In this document: in pieces, positions 1 to 12,205 of the stretch
Layout: the number at the start of each line of letters is the position of its first letter
Numbering within the stretch: the first letter of the stretch is position 1
DNA from: Mytilus edulis
Lineage: Eukaryota; Mollusca; Bivalvia; Mytilida; Mytilidae
NCBI RefSeq assembly: GCF_963676685.1
Contig: NC_092348.1
Location: 28,371,386-28,435,385 of the forward strand
DNA length: 64,000 nt
Direction of reading: 5' to 3'
Made by a program: the position numbers and the translations under genes
Notes under the pieces: generated by a model
Database searches by the model: none
What the model saw: only the letters and a program-made list of their open reading frames with translations
Told to the model about the DNA's origin: nothing

Positions 1-535
1 AAATGTGTAACACATCAACAAACGACAACCACTGAATTACAAGCTCCTGACTTGGGGACAGGCTTATACATACAAACTGTGGCGGGGTTAAACATATTAG
101 CGGGATCCTTATCCTGCCCTAACAGGTGACAATGGTGTAACATTAAAACATAAGAATTTACTATAAAAATCAGTTGAAAAAGGCTTAACTCAATAGATGG
201 ATAAAAATAGAAACACTACGCCGAGTAGCTGTAGCTAGGTACTTGTATATCCCAACAACAGACGAAAATAAGTACTTCAGATCTGAGAGTACTCGCAGTT
301 ACTGACCGCTAGTTCAAAGACCACTAACAAGAAATGAAAAAAAATCATGCATCTAAGACTAATATGCATATATATCTAATAACGAGGTCAAATCCATTAT
401 TTTCATAACATATCATTCACTAAGGAAAAATGAAATTGATTCTTTAAATATATTATTTATGCTGTTGTCTGTTCTATGGTCGGGTTGTTGTCCCTTTGAC
501 ACATTCCCCATTTTCATTCTCAATATTATCATACT
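1..535. repeat. Interspersed repeat fragments (family R1)
   Basis: Noncoding. The stretch with 'ctcctgacttgggg' followed by 'ggcggggttaaacat' (about 40-100) and the one with 'tttgacacattcccc' (about 480-525) recur at 7740-7990, 15610-15860, 18460-19425, 44130-44365 and 61555-62175. The short open frames here are chance frames in repeat DNA. No gene is seen from 535 to 960 either. Confidence 0.6.
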
Positions 536-960
536 GTTATTGAATTCATACGTACAATTGTATGATGTTCAAAGTGAAATGTAGGATGGAATAGCACAAT
601 CTGAAATTTTTAACAAAACAAGAATCAAACCAGTCAATTTTAAATTTGTTCTCTCCCCTTTCTGTTTTCACTATGAAAATGTTTAGCTTCCTTACCTCTG
701 AAATCTTTTTCATTACATTATTTTTTTCGAAGATGCATTTTATAAAGTCACAAATGTCATTGTGTACAACAATCATCTTTTACTTTTTTAATAAAATTCG
801 TAGAATCTTCAATTTTTTTAAAGAATATAACTCGCGGCTGAAGGGAAGTATAACACAATTATGTTTAAACTGCAACTTACACTAATTCGCCATTCAAGTT
901 TCTAATATGTTTAGTTAAGCTTAAGTGCAACATGTACTACTTCTTTCAGTAAATAACAGG

Positions 961-2135
961 CCGGAAACAGCATGAGGTGATCCAGAAAATAAATAAATAA
1001 GGTATACTTTCGTGGCAAAAAAGCACTACTGGATTCCACAATGGAAAACTGCGACAACATATGGTTGCAATGACAAATTGATGGGCTTGAAATTTATTGT
1101 GAAACTGCCTATTCTAGAGGTGGCTTGAATCAGATGTGGATACTTAAAAATCTAATACTCTTCATCTGTCAATAGAATTAAAACATTTGACTCCTAAACA
1201 CTTTACACAAGTAAACAAGTATTTCCCAGTCCAAACTAAAAGAAAAATTGAAATAGTTGGTATTGCTTTGTTTTAAAGAAAAGAAATGGCCAAGGTAGAT
1301 ACAAGTATCTTGTCTTATAGACGGATCGATCCTACTTTGTAAAAAATCACTCTGAATCAAACAAATGAAACTGACATTATCAAGATGTTTGATGTTTGAT
1401 GTCTTGATTGACAACATATTTTTTAGGTTTGAATGACGTGTCTTTAACAAACTATCGGCATTGCCATGGTAACAAATTGTGCCCCTTTTCTTGCCGAAAG
1501 GTTCCTTTATTTTTATGAGTATGACTTCATACAGGAACTGTTTAGGAAGAAACAAAAGGAGTTTGCAATATCCTTTAACTTTGCTCTCCGTTGTTATCTC
1601 ACTAAATAAGTCAAAAACGGTGAAAATGTTGAACGCATCTATCCAATCGAACTAGAGATAAAGAATACAATAGATACAGTTAAGGCTGCCTCATATCTTG
1701 ACTTACATCCAAAAAATGACAATGAGGCTTGGATGAAAACAAAACTTTACGACAAAAGAGATGATTTCAACTTCCCAATTGTGAACTTACCATTTCTATG
1801 TAGCAAACTTTCAGCAACGCCTACATAAGGAGTATATATCTCTCAGTTGATATAATATTCGGGGCTTGTATTTACTATCATTATTTCCTTGACAGAGGGT
1901 TTCTGATCAAACAGAAGCTACTAAACAAAGAGTTTCAAATAGTGAAGTTGAAATCATCCCTTGGTAAATTGTACGGACGTCATTACGAGTTGATTGACCG
2001 TTATGGAATATCCGTTTCACATATGATATCGGATATGTTCCTTATGTCGTAACTACAATCCTATTCCCATTTCACGAATGTGACATACCGAATGAGACTA
2101 TTTATCGAGTTTGTTAAACCATAAGCAACATGACG
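961..2135 (+). pseudogene. Penelope-like retroelement remnant (N-terminal GIY-YIG-like end fused to RT)
   Basis: Degenerate copy of a retroelement. About 1010-1075 matches the 'HYWIQQLGTATT.GCND' segment seen more fully at 39290-39350, which resembles the end of a GIY-YIG endonuclease domain. It joins directly to an RT segment at about 1090-1145 ('CETAYSRGGLNQMWILK'), so the intervening part is deleted. Further RT C-terminal pieces follow: 'ASYLDLHPKNDNEAW' and 'KLYDKRDDFNFPIVN' (about 1685-1785), then a segment to 2052 that matches 15870-16070. The frame is broken by stops and shifts. A GIY-YIG domain ahead of the RT is the order known for Naiad-type Penelope-like elements; assigning this family is inference. 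Confidence 0.72.
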
Positions 2136-2136
2136 G

Positions 2137-3240
2137 GTGCCTATGGAACGCCAACACTGTCTTGTTATGCTCATTTTTCATTATATGATGTTCATTTACC
2201 TTTATATGATGTGCATTTACCTTTATATGATGTGCACTTGTCATCATATGATTTACAAACACCTTTATATGATGTGCAAATATCCTTATTTGGAGTGCAA
2301 ATATCCTATGGTGATGTGCAAACATCATTATATGATGTGCAAACATACTTATATGATGTGCATATATACTTATATGATGTGCAAATATACTTATATGATG
2401 TGCATATATACTTGTATAATGTGCAAATATACTTATATGATGTGCATATATACTTATATGATGTGCATATATACTTGTATAATGTGCAAATATACTTATA
2501 CGATGTGCAAGCATTCTTATATGATGTGCACACATTCTTATATGATTTTCAAATATACTTATATTATGTGCAAAGATCCTTATATGATGTGCAAATATAC
2601 TGATATGCTGTGCAAATATACTTATATGATGTGTACATATCATTATATGATGTGCAGTTTCCCTTATATTATGTGCAAACACCTTTATATGATGTGTTTG
2701 TGTCATTATATTATGTGCTTGTAATCTTATATGATGTGGTTTTATTTACTTCATTATATGATGTCGAAACGTCATTATATGATGTGCTTTCATCGTCGTT
2801 ATGGTCAATGAACATGATTACGATTAGAATGATTACTGTCTACGTCATTACTGATTCCGATCTGCTTCTGCGGAGTAACTACTAATTCGGCTCAAATCTG
2901 TAGCTACCGTTTGGAAAATGGTTGAGACTTAAAAGAGATAAACCTTGGCATGTAAGTACCTCGTTTTAAGATGCAAAAAATCACATCTAATATTGTTGGA
3001 AATTTGTCAAAATATGTATCATGTATATGTAAAGTTTTGTTTAAATCGACGGGTCTACAATAATGAACATACGGTTAAGGTTATTAAATTTAAGAAATAT
3101 TTCTTTTATGTCATGCTCTATGATCGATTTAACGAGGGAAGGCATTATATTTGTCAATTTCGGTATACCTAACGTTATCGTTTTTTCTTTAAGAAGGTAA
3201 TACACGAATTCTAGTATGTTCATTTATGTAAATATTGCCT
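2137..3240 (+). mobile_element. Minisatellite-bearing interspersed element F21, copy a
   Basis: One of three copies in the window (others 6120-6796 minus and 58262-59575 plus). All share a short lead-in ('actgtcttgttatg'), an array of about 21-bp units, then a unique tail with 'acgattagaatgattactg' and 'gattccgatctgcttctg' (about 2818-2875). The tail continues to match copy c up to about 3230. Because lead-in, array and tail travel together, this is a dispersed element and not a local satellite. No transposase or terminal inverted repeat was recognised. Confidence 0.7.
2175..2790 (+). repeat. 21-bp tandem minisatellite array
   Basis: About 29 diverged units of the type 'ttatatgatgtgcaaatatac' (21 bp). 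Since 21 is a multiple of 3 and the unit lacks stops in several frames, long open frames run through it on both strands (heptads like YLYDVQI on plus and HHISIFA on minus). I regard these ORFs as artefacts of the repeat. Units vary by substitution (gtgcat/gtgcaa) but rarely by length. Confidence 0.9.
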
Positions 3241-4235
3241 TGCTGATCATTTTAGCTGTTCGAGTTTCTCTTTATATATTCTCAAGATAGACACAAAAGA
3301 ATGGGAAAAAAATAGGACTGTGATAGGGTAATGACTCATATAAGGGACCGGTCATTTGTAACCAAAAAAGAGGGGATAGGAAGAAATAAAGGGGGCCTTT
3401 CATTTTATCATTTTTGGAATGGAAAGGTGGCTTCAATTTTATATAGTTATAAATTTGCCGCGGAATAATGTTATGGCGAATTCTTCGTCATCCGTAGGCA
3501 CCAATCTTTACGCCTCGTTCCGCTCACCGGAATTGTTAAAACCTGAATATTTAGTTTCAACAATTTCTTGTAGCAGAGAAATTTTCATCTGAAGCTAATA
3601 TTGAATGAAGGTGTGGTAAATATTAATGAAACCACAAACGGCAAATCCAAACTAAGTTCCCTGAAGTCACAAACAACTTCCATACTTTTGAACTAGCATG
3701 TTAAAAAACCAGCTCATGGTATCGGCTTAGTACAAAGCAGGGTTAATATTCATATCACATTAACATCTCACATGTTATTGTACGAATATGCATATCAAGT
3801 TGCCATAATAAGTGATAATGGACGTCATACTAAACTCCGAATGATACACAAGAAACTAAAATTAAAAATTTTAACTGTAGTGTTGCATGTCGTTGTATAA
3901 AGGTTGAGGATAAATACTCTTTACGTTTTATAGTGATATTCGTCTCTAATTTGTCGATTGATACATTGATGGCAAACATGGTTTTATCTTAAACCAGTTT
4001 GCCACCTTCCTGTTTCTATCGGCAATTTGTTATTAGTCATTCGAAATCGACGGAAAACAACGTCATGTTTAAACTTCAAAATATTAAAATATTCCTCAAA
4101 TTTCTGTTTTTTCTTTAAAAATTGTAATTAATAGCTTTTGAGAAATTTTGGACTAGCGAATTACAGTCCCGAAACGGAAAAGCTGGTCTAACAATCTTTG
4201 CTTTATACAGGTAACAGTTTTTAGTTCACCATATA
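3241..4235. other. No gene seen
   Basis: AT-rich sequence with no convincing ORF. A short R1-type repeat piece ('acacaagaaactaaaatt', about 3845-3865) recurs at 15795-15820. Confidence 0.5.
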
Positions 4236-4239
4236 ATTT

Positions 4240-4860
4240 GGTGTTGAGGATTTCAGATTTAAAAGTAATTTACAGAACTTTAAATATATCTTTTCTAATA
4301 TATAAGTATTACTAAAACCCCATACTTCGCACCCATACACCAGCAAGGGCTTGATAATTTTGTCAAAAAGATCAAGTTAACATTTTACAGAAAGCTGATA
4401 CATCCGTCCCATTCTCAGGTTTTCATACATGGCTTTAAGACCTTATCGGATAAATGTTTTTTGTCATATTAAAATTTCCCGTTTTAGTAACAACAATTCC
4501 CAAACAGTTATGTTGTTTTACCATCTCAATGTTAGTATCATTGTAAGAAAATCGAAAGTTCCAAGCCTTAAAATAATCATCGAAAGCATTGAGGTGAGTC
4601 TGCAAGTCCTGTGCTGTTTCAGTCAACAAAACCGTGTCATTTGCAAGCAATATAACAAAACACTTAAAATATATTTCTAATTCTCTTTCCAGATCTTCTG
4701 GTATATTTCTGGTAAGTCCTGTAATATTTTTAGTCACTAAGAAATTATTTTAGTCCATCAAAAGTAAATAAAATAGGAATGGTGATAAGTTTTCTCCTTG
4801 TCGAATACCATTGTCACAAGCAAGCAAAGTATTCCGAATTATAATTACCACCGTGTATCA
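4240..4860 (-). pseudogene. Non-LTR retrotransposon RT fragment
   Basis: Read on the minus strand, about 4815-4750 gives a diverged 'GIRQGENLSPFLF' motif, typical of the palm region of LINE reverse transcriptases. It is followed by an open stretch (4737-4435) with 'LLANDTVLLTETAQDLQ', where the catalytic (Y/F)ADD box is changed to LAND, and 'CLGIVVTKTGNFNMTKN'. Downstream to about 4240 homology continues with stops. Both ends are truncated. This is a dead fragment; clade (RTE/CR1/Jockey-like) not resolved. Confidence 0.75.
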
Positions 4861-6060
4861 TTGGTACAGCGTATATAGCTTAATAGGTACTTCGAAGCGT
4901 TAAAAACTATATACCGTACATTCATTTAAATATGCACCGTACAGAAGGAGTTATGTGGTTAGCTATACAACATACATAACGCTTCTTGTCTGAATAAAAT
5001 ATGTAATAATTTAATGCCAATTATTGAAACAGCTATACTTATTACGCACACACACTGACACAGTGGCCTTCTATCAGAAAAAGAGTTAATGAATATAGTA
5101 TCATATCGGATGAGACGAGTGCCAAATTCTTTGACAAGTATTTGCACATGTCTTAAGTAAGCGCTCTTGTTTTAAGAAAATAATGAGACTTCTCTAAACA
5201 CCAACCTACGACCAAAACATTTCTGAAAAGAACAATTATGTTTAGATTGAAGTACACATTGATATTATGGAAACAAAACAAAGATTTTCGTAACGTGTCA
5301 GAAGAAAAATCGATCACGACCGCTTGGTTAGTACCTTTATCCGCTGTACCGATGATACACGGAGATGCCAGCGAGTGGGCAAGTGTTGAAACAAAGAGTG
5401 ATGACACAGTAATAAGGTGGACACAGTAATGACAAGGTTAATGCTTTTTACTCTATTTTTTTTTAAAGAGACGAAAACGAGGAACATAATACAAAAGACG
5501 GGCGTCACCCCATTCATCTCGGTTGGAAAATAAAAATATTATATACCCTAAATTGGAAAAAGTGTGGCAAAGTGTGCTATTCAGTGGGGGTGGGGGGGGG
5601 GGGGTGGCCCTTTTAAGGTTAAAAATAAACAATCTGTATTTATGCAAATATGTCCTCATTGTTGAAGACCGTACGGTGACCTATAGTTGTTAATGTCTGT
5701 GCCATTTGGTCTGTTATGGAGAGTTGTCTCATTGGCAATCATACCACATCTTCTTTTTTTTATATAAATATCCAACATGGCCATTTCGCATTTCGTGGGC
5801 ACTACATGTATGTCAATTAAGCTTGCGGTCTCCAAAGTTGGGTATTTTCTCACATAATTGGCGTGTTCTGTGGAGAAAAAAAAATTGGTTCAAAGACAAA
5901 TTAAAGAAGTAAGAAACACTACATGTATACGTCATATCACACATATTTCCGACTGGTTTTAGAGGAGTTGCGGCTCAATGAAATCGATCTCTTCCTTTAG
6001 TAGCATAGATTATATGATATACTAGATTTAATATCCTTTTACATATTCAATACTACATTA
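4861..6060. other. No gene; SINE-like repeat and a poly-G tract
   Basis: No recognised coding sequence. About 5655-5765 is an interspersed repeat ('gagttgtctcattggcaatc', 'cataccacatcttc'). It recurs at 28385-28440 and 43220-43320, and in reverse at 6200-6260 and 12770-12820. A near-pure G tract with one T lies at 5586-5605. The small ORFs here have no recognisable features. Confidence 0.5.
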
Positions 6061-6119
6061 AACATCTTACCATTTTCAGATTTATATTATTCAATAACAT
6101 TTTATAAAACAAACCATCT

Positions 6120-6796
6120 CGCCATATTATGCATAAGTAGATAATTTTATAGCTATTGTTATGAAATATTTTTAAAACTGACTGTGATTTCAATGGTGTC
6201 GTTTGCAATGAATAGAAATAAGAAAATGTGGTATAAGAGCCATTGAGACAACTCTCCATCCAAGTCATAATTTGTAAGAGGAAACAATTATAGGTCAAAG
6301 TACAACCTTTAACACGGAGCCTATGCTTATCATATTTTCTCCACAGCCGGGAATTTCTTAAACTAGCTCTTTTATTATCTGATCTAAATCTTCCTCCGAA
6401 ATGTTTGAAACGTTGATTTTTATTAAATTGCATTGTCTCATTTTCCCTTTAAATTGCACTTTCGCTAGCGATAGACACATATTTGAGCCGGGTTAATAGT
6501 TAACAGAAGCAGATCGGAATCAGTTATGACGTAGACAGTAATCATTCTAATCGTAATCATGCTCATTGACCATAACGACGATGAAAGCACATCATATAAT
6601 GACGTTTCGACATCATATGATAAAGTAAAACTAACCACATCATATAAGATTACAAGCACATAATATAATGACACAACCACATCATATAAAGAAGTTTACA
6701 CGTAATATATAAGGGAAACTCCACATCATATAATAATATGTTCACATCATATAAGGATCTTTGCACATCATATAAGTATATTTGCACATCATAGTT
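6120..6796 (-). mobile_element. Minisatellite-bearing element F21, copy b (inverted)
   Basis: Reverse-complement copy of the element at 2137-3240. The 21-bp array is short here (about 6590-6796, near 10 units), followed on the minus strand by the shared tail (about 6575-6490). A distal part to about 6120 also matches 59290-59575 in copy c. It abuts a Penelope-like fragment at 6797. Confidence 0.7.
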
Positions 6797-7400
6797 GCAA
6801 TTTGTTTTGTATAAATGAGAAAAATTATTTGTACAGACTGATCTTTAAAATAGGGAGGTATTTTCGATTGAACAAATTTATGATGCGGGATATTGCCCAA
6901 GTTGTCGCCATCGAAACCTTTATTGGCAAAGGAAAGTTAAGGAAAAGATCATTTCTCGTTTTTATCTTTCCCAAAATGAACTGGTTTGAAAAGTCTGACT
7001 TGCAATATCCAAAATGATAGCTGTAAGTTTGTATTGGTTAAAATGAGGGTTTGGTACAGTGGTTTCCAAATATAAATTGAACAGAGAATGAAGTTTTGAA
7101 AGGGGTCATGAATAAAGTTTTGTGCGAATGTGATGAATACCTAACGGCTTTTGTATAAAATTCATTAATAGAAAAATATTCAGAGTTAGTGATGGATAAT
7201 CACGATTATCATGACTGCTTCTACGTCGAGGAGTTGAGTTGAAAATCTTCATCACATTCACCGAGCTACAGGAAGGACTAGATACCTATACAACCAATTT
7301 TGTCATTGCAACCATATGTTGTCGCAGTTCCCAATTGTTGAATTCAGTAGTGCTCTTTTTGTCTACGAAAGTCTACCTTATTTATTTATGTTCTCTCTGA
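6797..7400 (-). pseudogene. Penelope-like retroelement N-terminal fragment (inverted)
   Basis: The reverse complement matches 39240-39860 nearly base for base over about 600 bp, including the segment encoding 'EHYWIQQLGT' (here with a stop or substitution) and the downstream part with 'ctttcctttgccaa'. It is frameshifted and lacks the RT. Plus-strand ORFs at 6802-7017 and 7316-7522 are antisense shadows. Confidence 0.7.
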
Positions 7401-7739
7401 GAACTGGAACAACTCATGTTGTTTCCGTCCCGGTTTTTTTTGTTACCTTTGTTTATCTTACGTTTCAAGAAAGAAGTAGTACATTTTGCATTTGGAAAAG
7501 GAAGCAAAACTTAACATATTAGAAAATTAAATGGCCATGTACCATTTTAGTATATCAGTAACTGCTAGTATTCCTTTGTAAGTGTATGAATCACTGCCAT
7601 TTTGTTTAATTTTCTTTTGTTACCTTTCCTGACATTGACCTCGGACTTCTTTTGAACTGTGTTTTATTGTGCGTATTACTGTTTGTTCGGTTTTTTACAT
7701 TGGTTACAGGTATAGGGATAGAGTAGGGATCTCACAAAA

Positions 7740-7990
7740 CTTGTTAAACCCCACCGCATTTTTGTGTCTGTTCCAAGTCAGGAGCCTCTGATACTTTTTT
7801 GTTTTATCTTGTATGATTTTAAATTTGTTTCAATTTATATATTTCGGAGTTTAGTATGAGTTTAGGGGCAAGCTGAAACACGCTCCGGATGTGGGATTTT
7901 CTCGCAGTGTTGAAGACCAATTTGGGGCTTCCGGCTATTTTATGTTCTTTGGTCTAGTTGTTGTCTCTTTGACACATTCCCGGTTTCCAA
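7740..7990 (+). repeat. Interspersed repeat R1 fragment
   Basis: Contains 'aaaccccaccgcattttt', 'caagctgaaacacgctcc' and 'gttgtctctttgacacattc', found again at 44130-44365 and in related form at 19290-19410 and 62040-62165. Confidence 0.7.
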
Positions 7991-8004
7991 AAACTAAGGT
8001 TATT

Positions 8005-8195
8005 CTACCTCAGGAATATATTACCTTAGCTGTATTTGGCAAAACTTTTAGGAATTTTGGTTCTCAATGCTCTTCAAATTCGTACTCTACTTGACCTTTT
8101 AAAATTTTTTGGTTCGAGCGTCACTAAAGAGTCTTTTGTAAACGAAACACGACTCTGGCGTAAATAAAAATTTTAATCCTGGTATCTATGATGAG
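8005..8195 (+). repeat. Interspersed repeat R2, partial copy
   Basis: Distal part of the R2 element defined by its full copy at 18899-19273. Shared motifs are 'ttaccttagctgtatttggc', 'caatgctcttcaa', 'cgagcgtcacta' and 'ctctggcgta', ending 'atcctggtatctatga'. Confidence 0.75.
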
Positions 8196-8844
8196 TTTAT
8201 TTAACACGTGTCACTTTAATTATGAACCAATCGCAGAAGACCGTTTAAAATTGGTGAGACAAGTTGAATGATTTTCTTCGAGAGAAGCTGAAGAACATAT
8301 ATTACACGGACACGTTTTATTCATGGATCAATCGTGCATTGCTGAGTTGATAGGAATTTCTTCTTTTGATTGTATTTGATTTATATATATATTTTTTACT
8401 ATCTTTTGTATTGAAATATAAACGTCGGTACCAACATTTGTTTACTTTCAGGATTGTATACAATACTATTCATGTCTATGTATTAAAGAAAACTTACATT
8501 TACGGACCAATCATGTAGCTTCAAAAGGGGGTAGGTTCTTTTCTGAGTAAGCAAATCATTTATTTTTTCAACGCTGTCACCCAAATATTTTTTTTTAAAT
8601 TAGTACTTTTAATTACGGTATTCGGAAAAACAGGAATATGAACAGTATTTTGTCATCTGCTTGACCACACTATATTTCTTTTCAGAAAATTGGGGATCAA
8701 ATTATTTTTTTATGAAAAAAACAATAAACCCCCTTTTGAAGTTAAATAGTCAGTCCCTAAGTCTGATTTTACAGGAATTGTTTGACGTTATTGATGCAAA
8801 CCCAAATATATAAATTAAAAGACAGGACATATATCGGTGAAAGA

Positions 8845-9140
8845 GAATGTGTCCCTAGTACACGGATGCCCCATCTTCACTATCATTTTATATGTTCAGT
8901 GGACCGTGAAAATGGGGTAAAAACTCTAATTTGTCATTAAAATTAGAAATATCATATCAAAGGTAACATTTTTACTAAGTTTTAAATTGATTGGACTTAA
9001 ACTTCATCAAGAACTACCTCGACCAAAACATTTTAACCTGAAGCGGAACAGAGGGACGAACGGACGGACGAACAAACAAACTGACAAACAGACGCACAAA
9101 CCAGAAAACGTAATGCCTTTAAATGGGGCATAACAAAAAG
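8845..9140 (-). repeat. Interspersed repeat R4
   Basis: Starts 'gaatgtgtccctagtacacg' and ends 'aatggggcataac', with a run of 'gacggacgaacaaacaaac' type near 9055-9100. It is also at 44883-45170 (same orientation) and 41425-41940 (opposite orientation), where it reads 'gggcatccgtgtactatgga'. Noncoding. Confidence 0.75.
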
Positions 9141-9249
9141 TTTCAAATCTTATTGAAATGTATTTTTTTTGGGGGGGGGGGGGGTTAAAGGTAACAACAT
9201 TTCGAAAACGTGTATTAAAAAAAAATCTAACATTGACAAAATTGTAAAC

Positions 9250-9255
9250 TTTATT
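9250..9255 (-). terminator. Poly(A) signal of C1q gene A
   Basis: AATAAA on the minus strand, about 65 bp past the stop codon of the C1q exon. The second C1q gene has the same signal in the same place (45427-45432). Confidence 0.6.
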
Positions 9256-9318
9256 TAATAGTATTCACAGCTTATTTTTTGGGGTCAAAACGTAAAACTG
9301 TATAGCATTAATGGTACA

Positions 9319-9689
9319 TCAATTTATCCGAACTGCAGTGAAAGTGTTATAAACATCAAAGAGACTCGATGCTTTGTTGTTCATTTGCACCCAAATCGTG
9401 TCCCCATCTGCCAGTTCCATGCAGACAGTTTGGGTTGCCATATCATATTGGTTACCAGTATATAGCCACACATATATAGCTCCATTCTTCCTTAGAGTAG
9501 TGTGAGCCGTGACAAGGCCTGACATCATAGTAACAGATACTAAGTAATTACCAGCCTTTCCTGCACCAACTGTAAAAATACCAGTATAATGATTGTAACC
9601 AACATCCGAACAAAGCATCTTGTTGTATCGGATTTTTTCATTTTGCCCATATGGATTATAACCTCCGGGTAATGTCGCTGTAAATGCAG
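9319..9689 (-). CDS. Secreted C1q domain-containing protein A, exon 2 (C1q domain)
   Basis: Second coding exon of a two-exon gene; with exon 1 (11588-11690) it encodes 157 residues. It opens after a TTTTTACAG acceptor in phase 1 and the frame joins exactly. The exon encodes one globular C1q/TNF-like domain: 'AFTATLPGGYN' first strand, then 'GYNHYTGIFTVG' and 'GNYLVSVTMMSG' (family core GIF..P..G.Y.F), ending 'FDVYNTFTAVRIN'. C1q-domain proteins in bivalves are a large family of secreted, trimeric recognition proteins used in innate immunity; that role here is by family only. No collagen region, so it is of the short secreted-head type. Compared with paralogue B, about 30 bp inserted after VRIN creates an earlier stop, removing six C-terminal residues. 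Intron 1898 bp. Confidence 0.9.
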
Positions 9690-11259
9690 CTGTAAAAAGA
9701 TTTCAAGGGATTAAGAAATATATAATTTACACATAAACATAATCTCACATTTAGCTCTTCATGAATGGAATTCATAACTTAATCTCTGACACATTTAATT
9801 CTTCAGTCAGCTGTTTTTTGTACTTGTTAATGGGTTCCTTTACTGATATGAATCATATAGGGGAAAATTCAGTAAATAAATATACGTCATCAGGGACCGC
9901 CCATTTAGGGAAGAGCTTTCTGTATAACACTGAAGTCATATGCTCTTCTGATTGGTAGATAATGTTTGTAATAAATATTTTTTGGCAGATGGATCAAAAC
10001 TAGAGTTGAAAAAAAATAAAAAATAAATGCTGAATGTACTAATTTTTTTTACTACAGGGTTGAAAAGTAATGGGGGTCAGTTTAGGAATTCTGTGCGAAT
10101 CTACGTTGTTTGTAAACAAGGCCATGTGAGTGCCCAAAAATGCCGCATGACCCTATGTTTTTATTAGTGCAAAAGATAGGGCTACATTTGTACTTTCATG
10201 AATGTTATATGAAAGTTTCCAATTTCTAAAGGTAAATCAGGTATAAATTTAATTTCATACATAGATTAGCATTAAAGTCAATGGGAGATTTTTTACTGAA
10301 TTTACCCCTATAGTGTATGGCTAAAATCAGTAAAGATCGGTCTAAATTCCATTTAATTGATTCAACAACACTTACCGTTATCTTGAAAATATTGTTTATA
10401 TTAAATATAGGGTGATATCTAAACATAATAAAAAGGTGAGTTCGGTAATCAAAAACCTGTACGAAAATGGTCCATCAAAAGGGTTTGGTAAATTATTCCT
10501 TTGTTTAATAATGATGGACATTGAATGAAGTGACAACAATTTAAAAAAAGAAATTATATTGACATGAACTTTCTAATATAACTGGGTGTCATTTCAGCAG
10601 ATACTTCGTATATGAAAAGTATTGGTATTAAATGTAATCAAATGTGTAAGCTTTATTGGGCAAGTAAACCAAGTACTATTACAATAAACATGATTTGTGT
10701 TATAAAAATTATCAAAAGACATGTACAATGTTTAAAACGATAAAACAATATATACCACATACCAGTATTTCTATATCTATTTTGATCTTCTGGTCTTATA
10801 CAAGACTGTTGCATTTGTTAAATGTGTTGTATATCCTTAGTTTTCAATTGATTTCATGTAATCATCTGATTTAGGTAAAACAAGAGAAATGCTTTGGACG
10901 CACAAAATAAAAAAGTTATTTTATTTTATGGTTCTGAGTTCAAACCACTGTTAGTATACTGTTAGTATCCGATAGTGTAATCCATTTGGTCATCAGTGTT
11001 TCCAAAATTACCAAATATTCTAAAAAGTCCGATGACTATTTAAGAAATTTTACTGTATAAAATGTTGATATTTGTGGGGTCGCGTTTGGTCGTATTGGTT
11101 AAGATGTCTTTTTGGACTAAATATACTCGACTTTAAAATATATAAGTTTTAGCATTCCTGATGAAGGTCAGCCTAGCGCTTTTTACGCTCCAAATTGATA
11201 ATCTTATCTTCATTGAGTCTGTTTTATAATCCTAATTTTTTTGTAAACGCTATCTAAAA

Positions 11260-11560
11260 TTTTTAGGAATTTTGGTCTTCAATGCTCTTCAACTTCATAC
11301 TTTATTTGGCCTTTTTAACTTTTTTGGATTCGAGCGCCACTGATGAGTCTTTTGTATGCAAAACGCGCGTCTGACGTAAATACAAAATTTAATCCTGGTA
11401 TCTATGAAGACTTTATTCACATGTATCAAACTATCCATACATACATACAGTGATATTTTTGTAACTTAATAGTTATAATTTAGTACGCCAGACGCGCGTT
11501 TCATCTACATAAGTCTCACATAAGACTCTCATATCAAAGTATTTATAAAGTCAAACAAGT
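11260..11560. repeat. R2 repeat fragments, two opposed copies
   Basis: 11260-11405 is a plus-orientation R2 distal part ('gcgcgtctgacgta', 'atcctggtatctatga'). 11483-11560 is a minus-orientation one ('acgccagacgcgcgtttc'). The pair is repeated in copy 2 at 47635-47945, so it predates the duplication. Both lie inside the C1q intron region or just next to exon 1. Confidence 0.75.
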
Positions 11561-11587
11561 AAAAAGTTATAATCGTGATTAGCATAC

Positions 11588-11690
11588 CTTTTACTGGAGG
11601 AGGATCACCATTACCACCACGTTGTGCACCATTAGTTGTACGACAGATGAACACAAACAAGAGACAATTTAAAATATTAGCCATTATCAT
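11588..11690 (-). CDS. C1q domain-containing protein A, exon 1 (signal peptide)
   Basis: Encodes 34 residues: a hydrophobic signal peptide (ANILNCLLFVFICRT, cleavage plausible after TTNG) and a short Gly/Pro linker ending DPPPVK. The donor AAAAG|GTATGC leaves phase 1, which the exon at 9689 completes. Two in-frame ATGs lie six bases apart (11690 and 11684). Just upstream, TTTTGTAG here and TTTTGCAG in copy B could be an acceptor for a 5'-UTR intron. Confidence 0.85.
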
Positions 11691-12205
11691 TGACAGTTGG
11701 TAAGCTTATCTACAAAACACATATTTAATAATACATAGTTACATGAATGAATTCATTAATATTTCACTGTACACGTATATTTTTAACATACAAAGATCAT
11801 ACAAAATCTAAACAAAATTTAAACAAAAAATTATCAAATCAAAACAATATTAAACTATGGACCAAATCAAACAACGAAGTAAAACGAAGTAAAACGAAGC
11901 GTCAACTATTCGACTTGAAGCGTTCCAGATGAAGGTAAATCCATACATGTGCTTCGGACGGAAGTTATTATTTTACAATAAAATCATTTCAGCTCACTTT
12001 CATCATATAAATGTTTGTTGGGGTACAGTATTTTTGTTATGTTGCTTTTTGATAGCTATTTGCAGCAAAAAATAAAACATGACTTATTATTCGATCCGTA
12101 TCATAATCTACCTTCATAATTTTGAATATAGATAAAACACATCCTTTTCATTTTGATTCAAAAATTTCTTCACTAAATTTGGTTACTAGTAAGACTCATT
12201 GAAAA

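Noticed and set aside
2098..2706. 202-codon minus-strand ORF (HHISIFA heptads) as a histidine-rich repeat protein
   Set aside because: It lies entirely in the 21-bp minisatellite; several frames on both strands are equally open, and the same array at 58198-58761 behaves identically.
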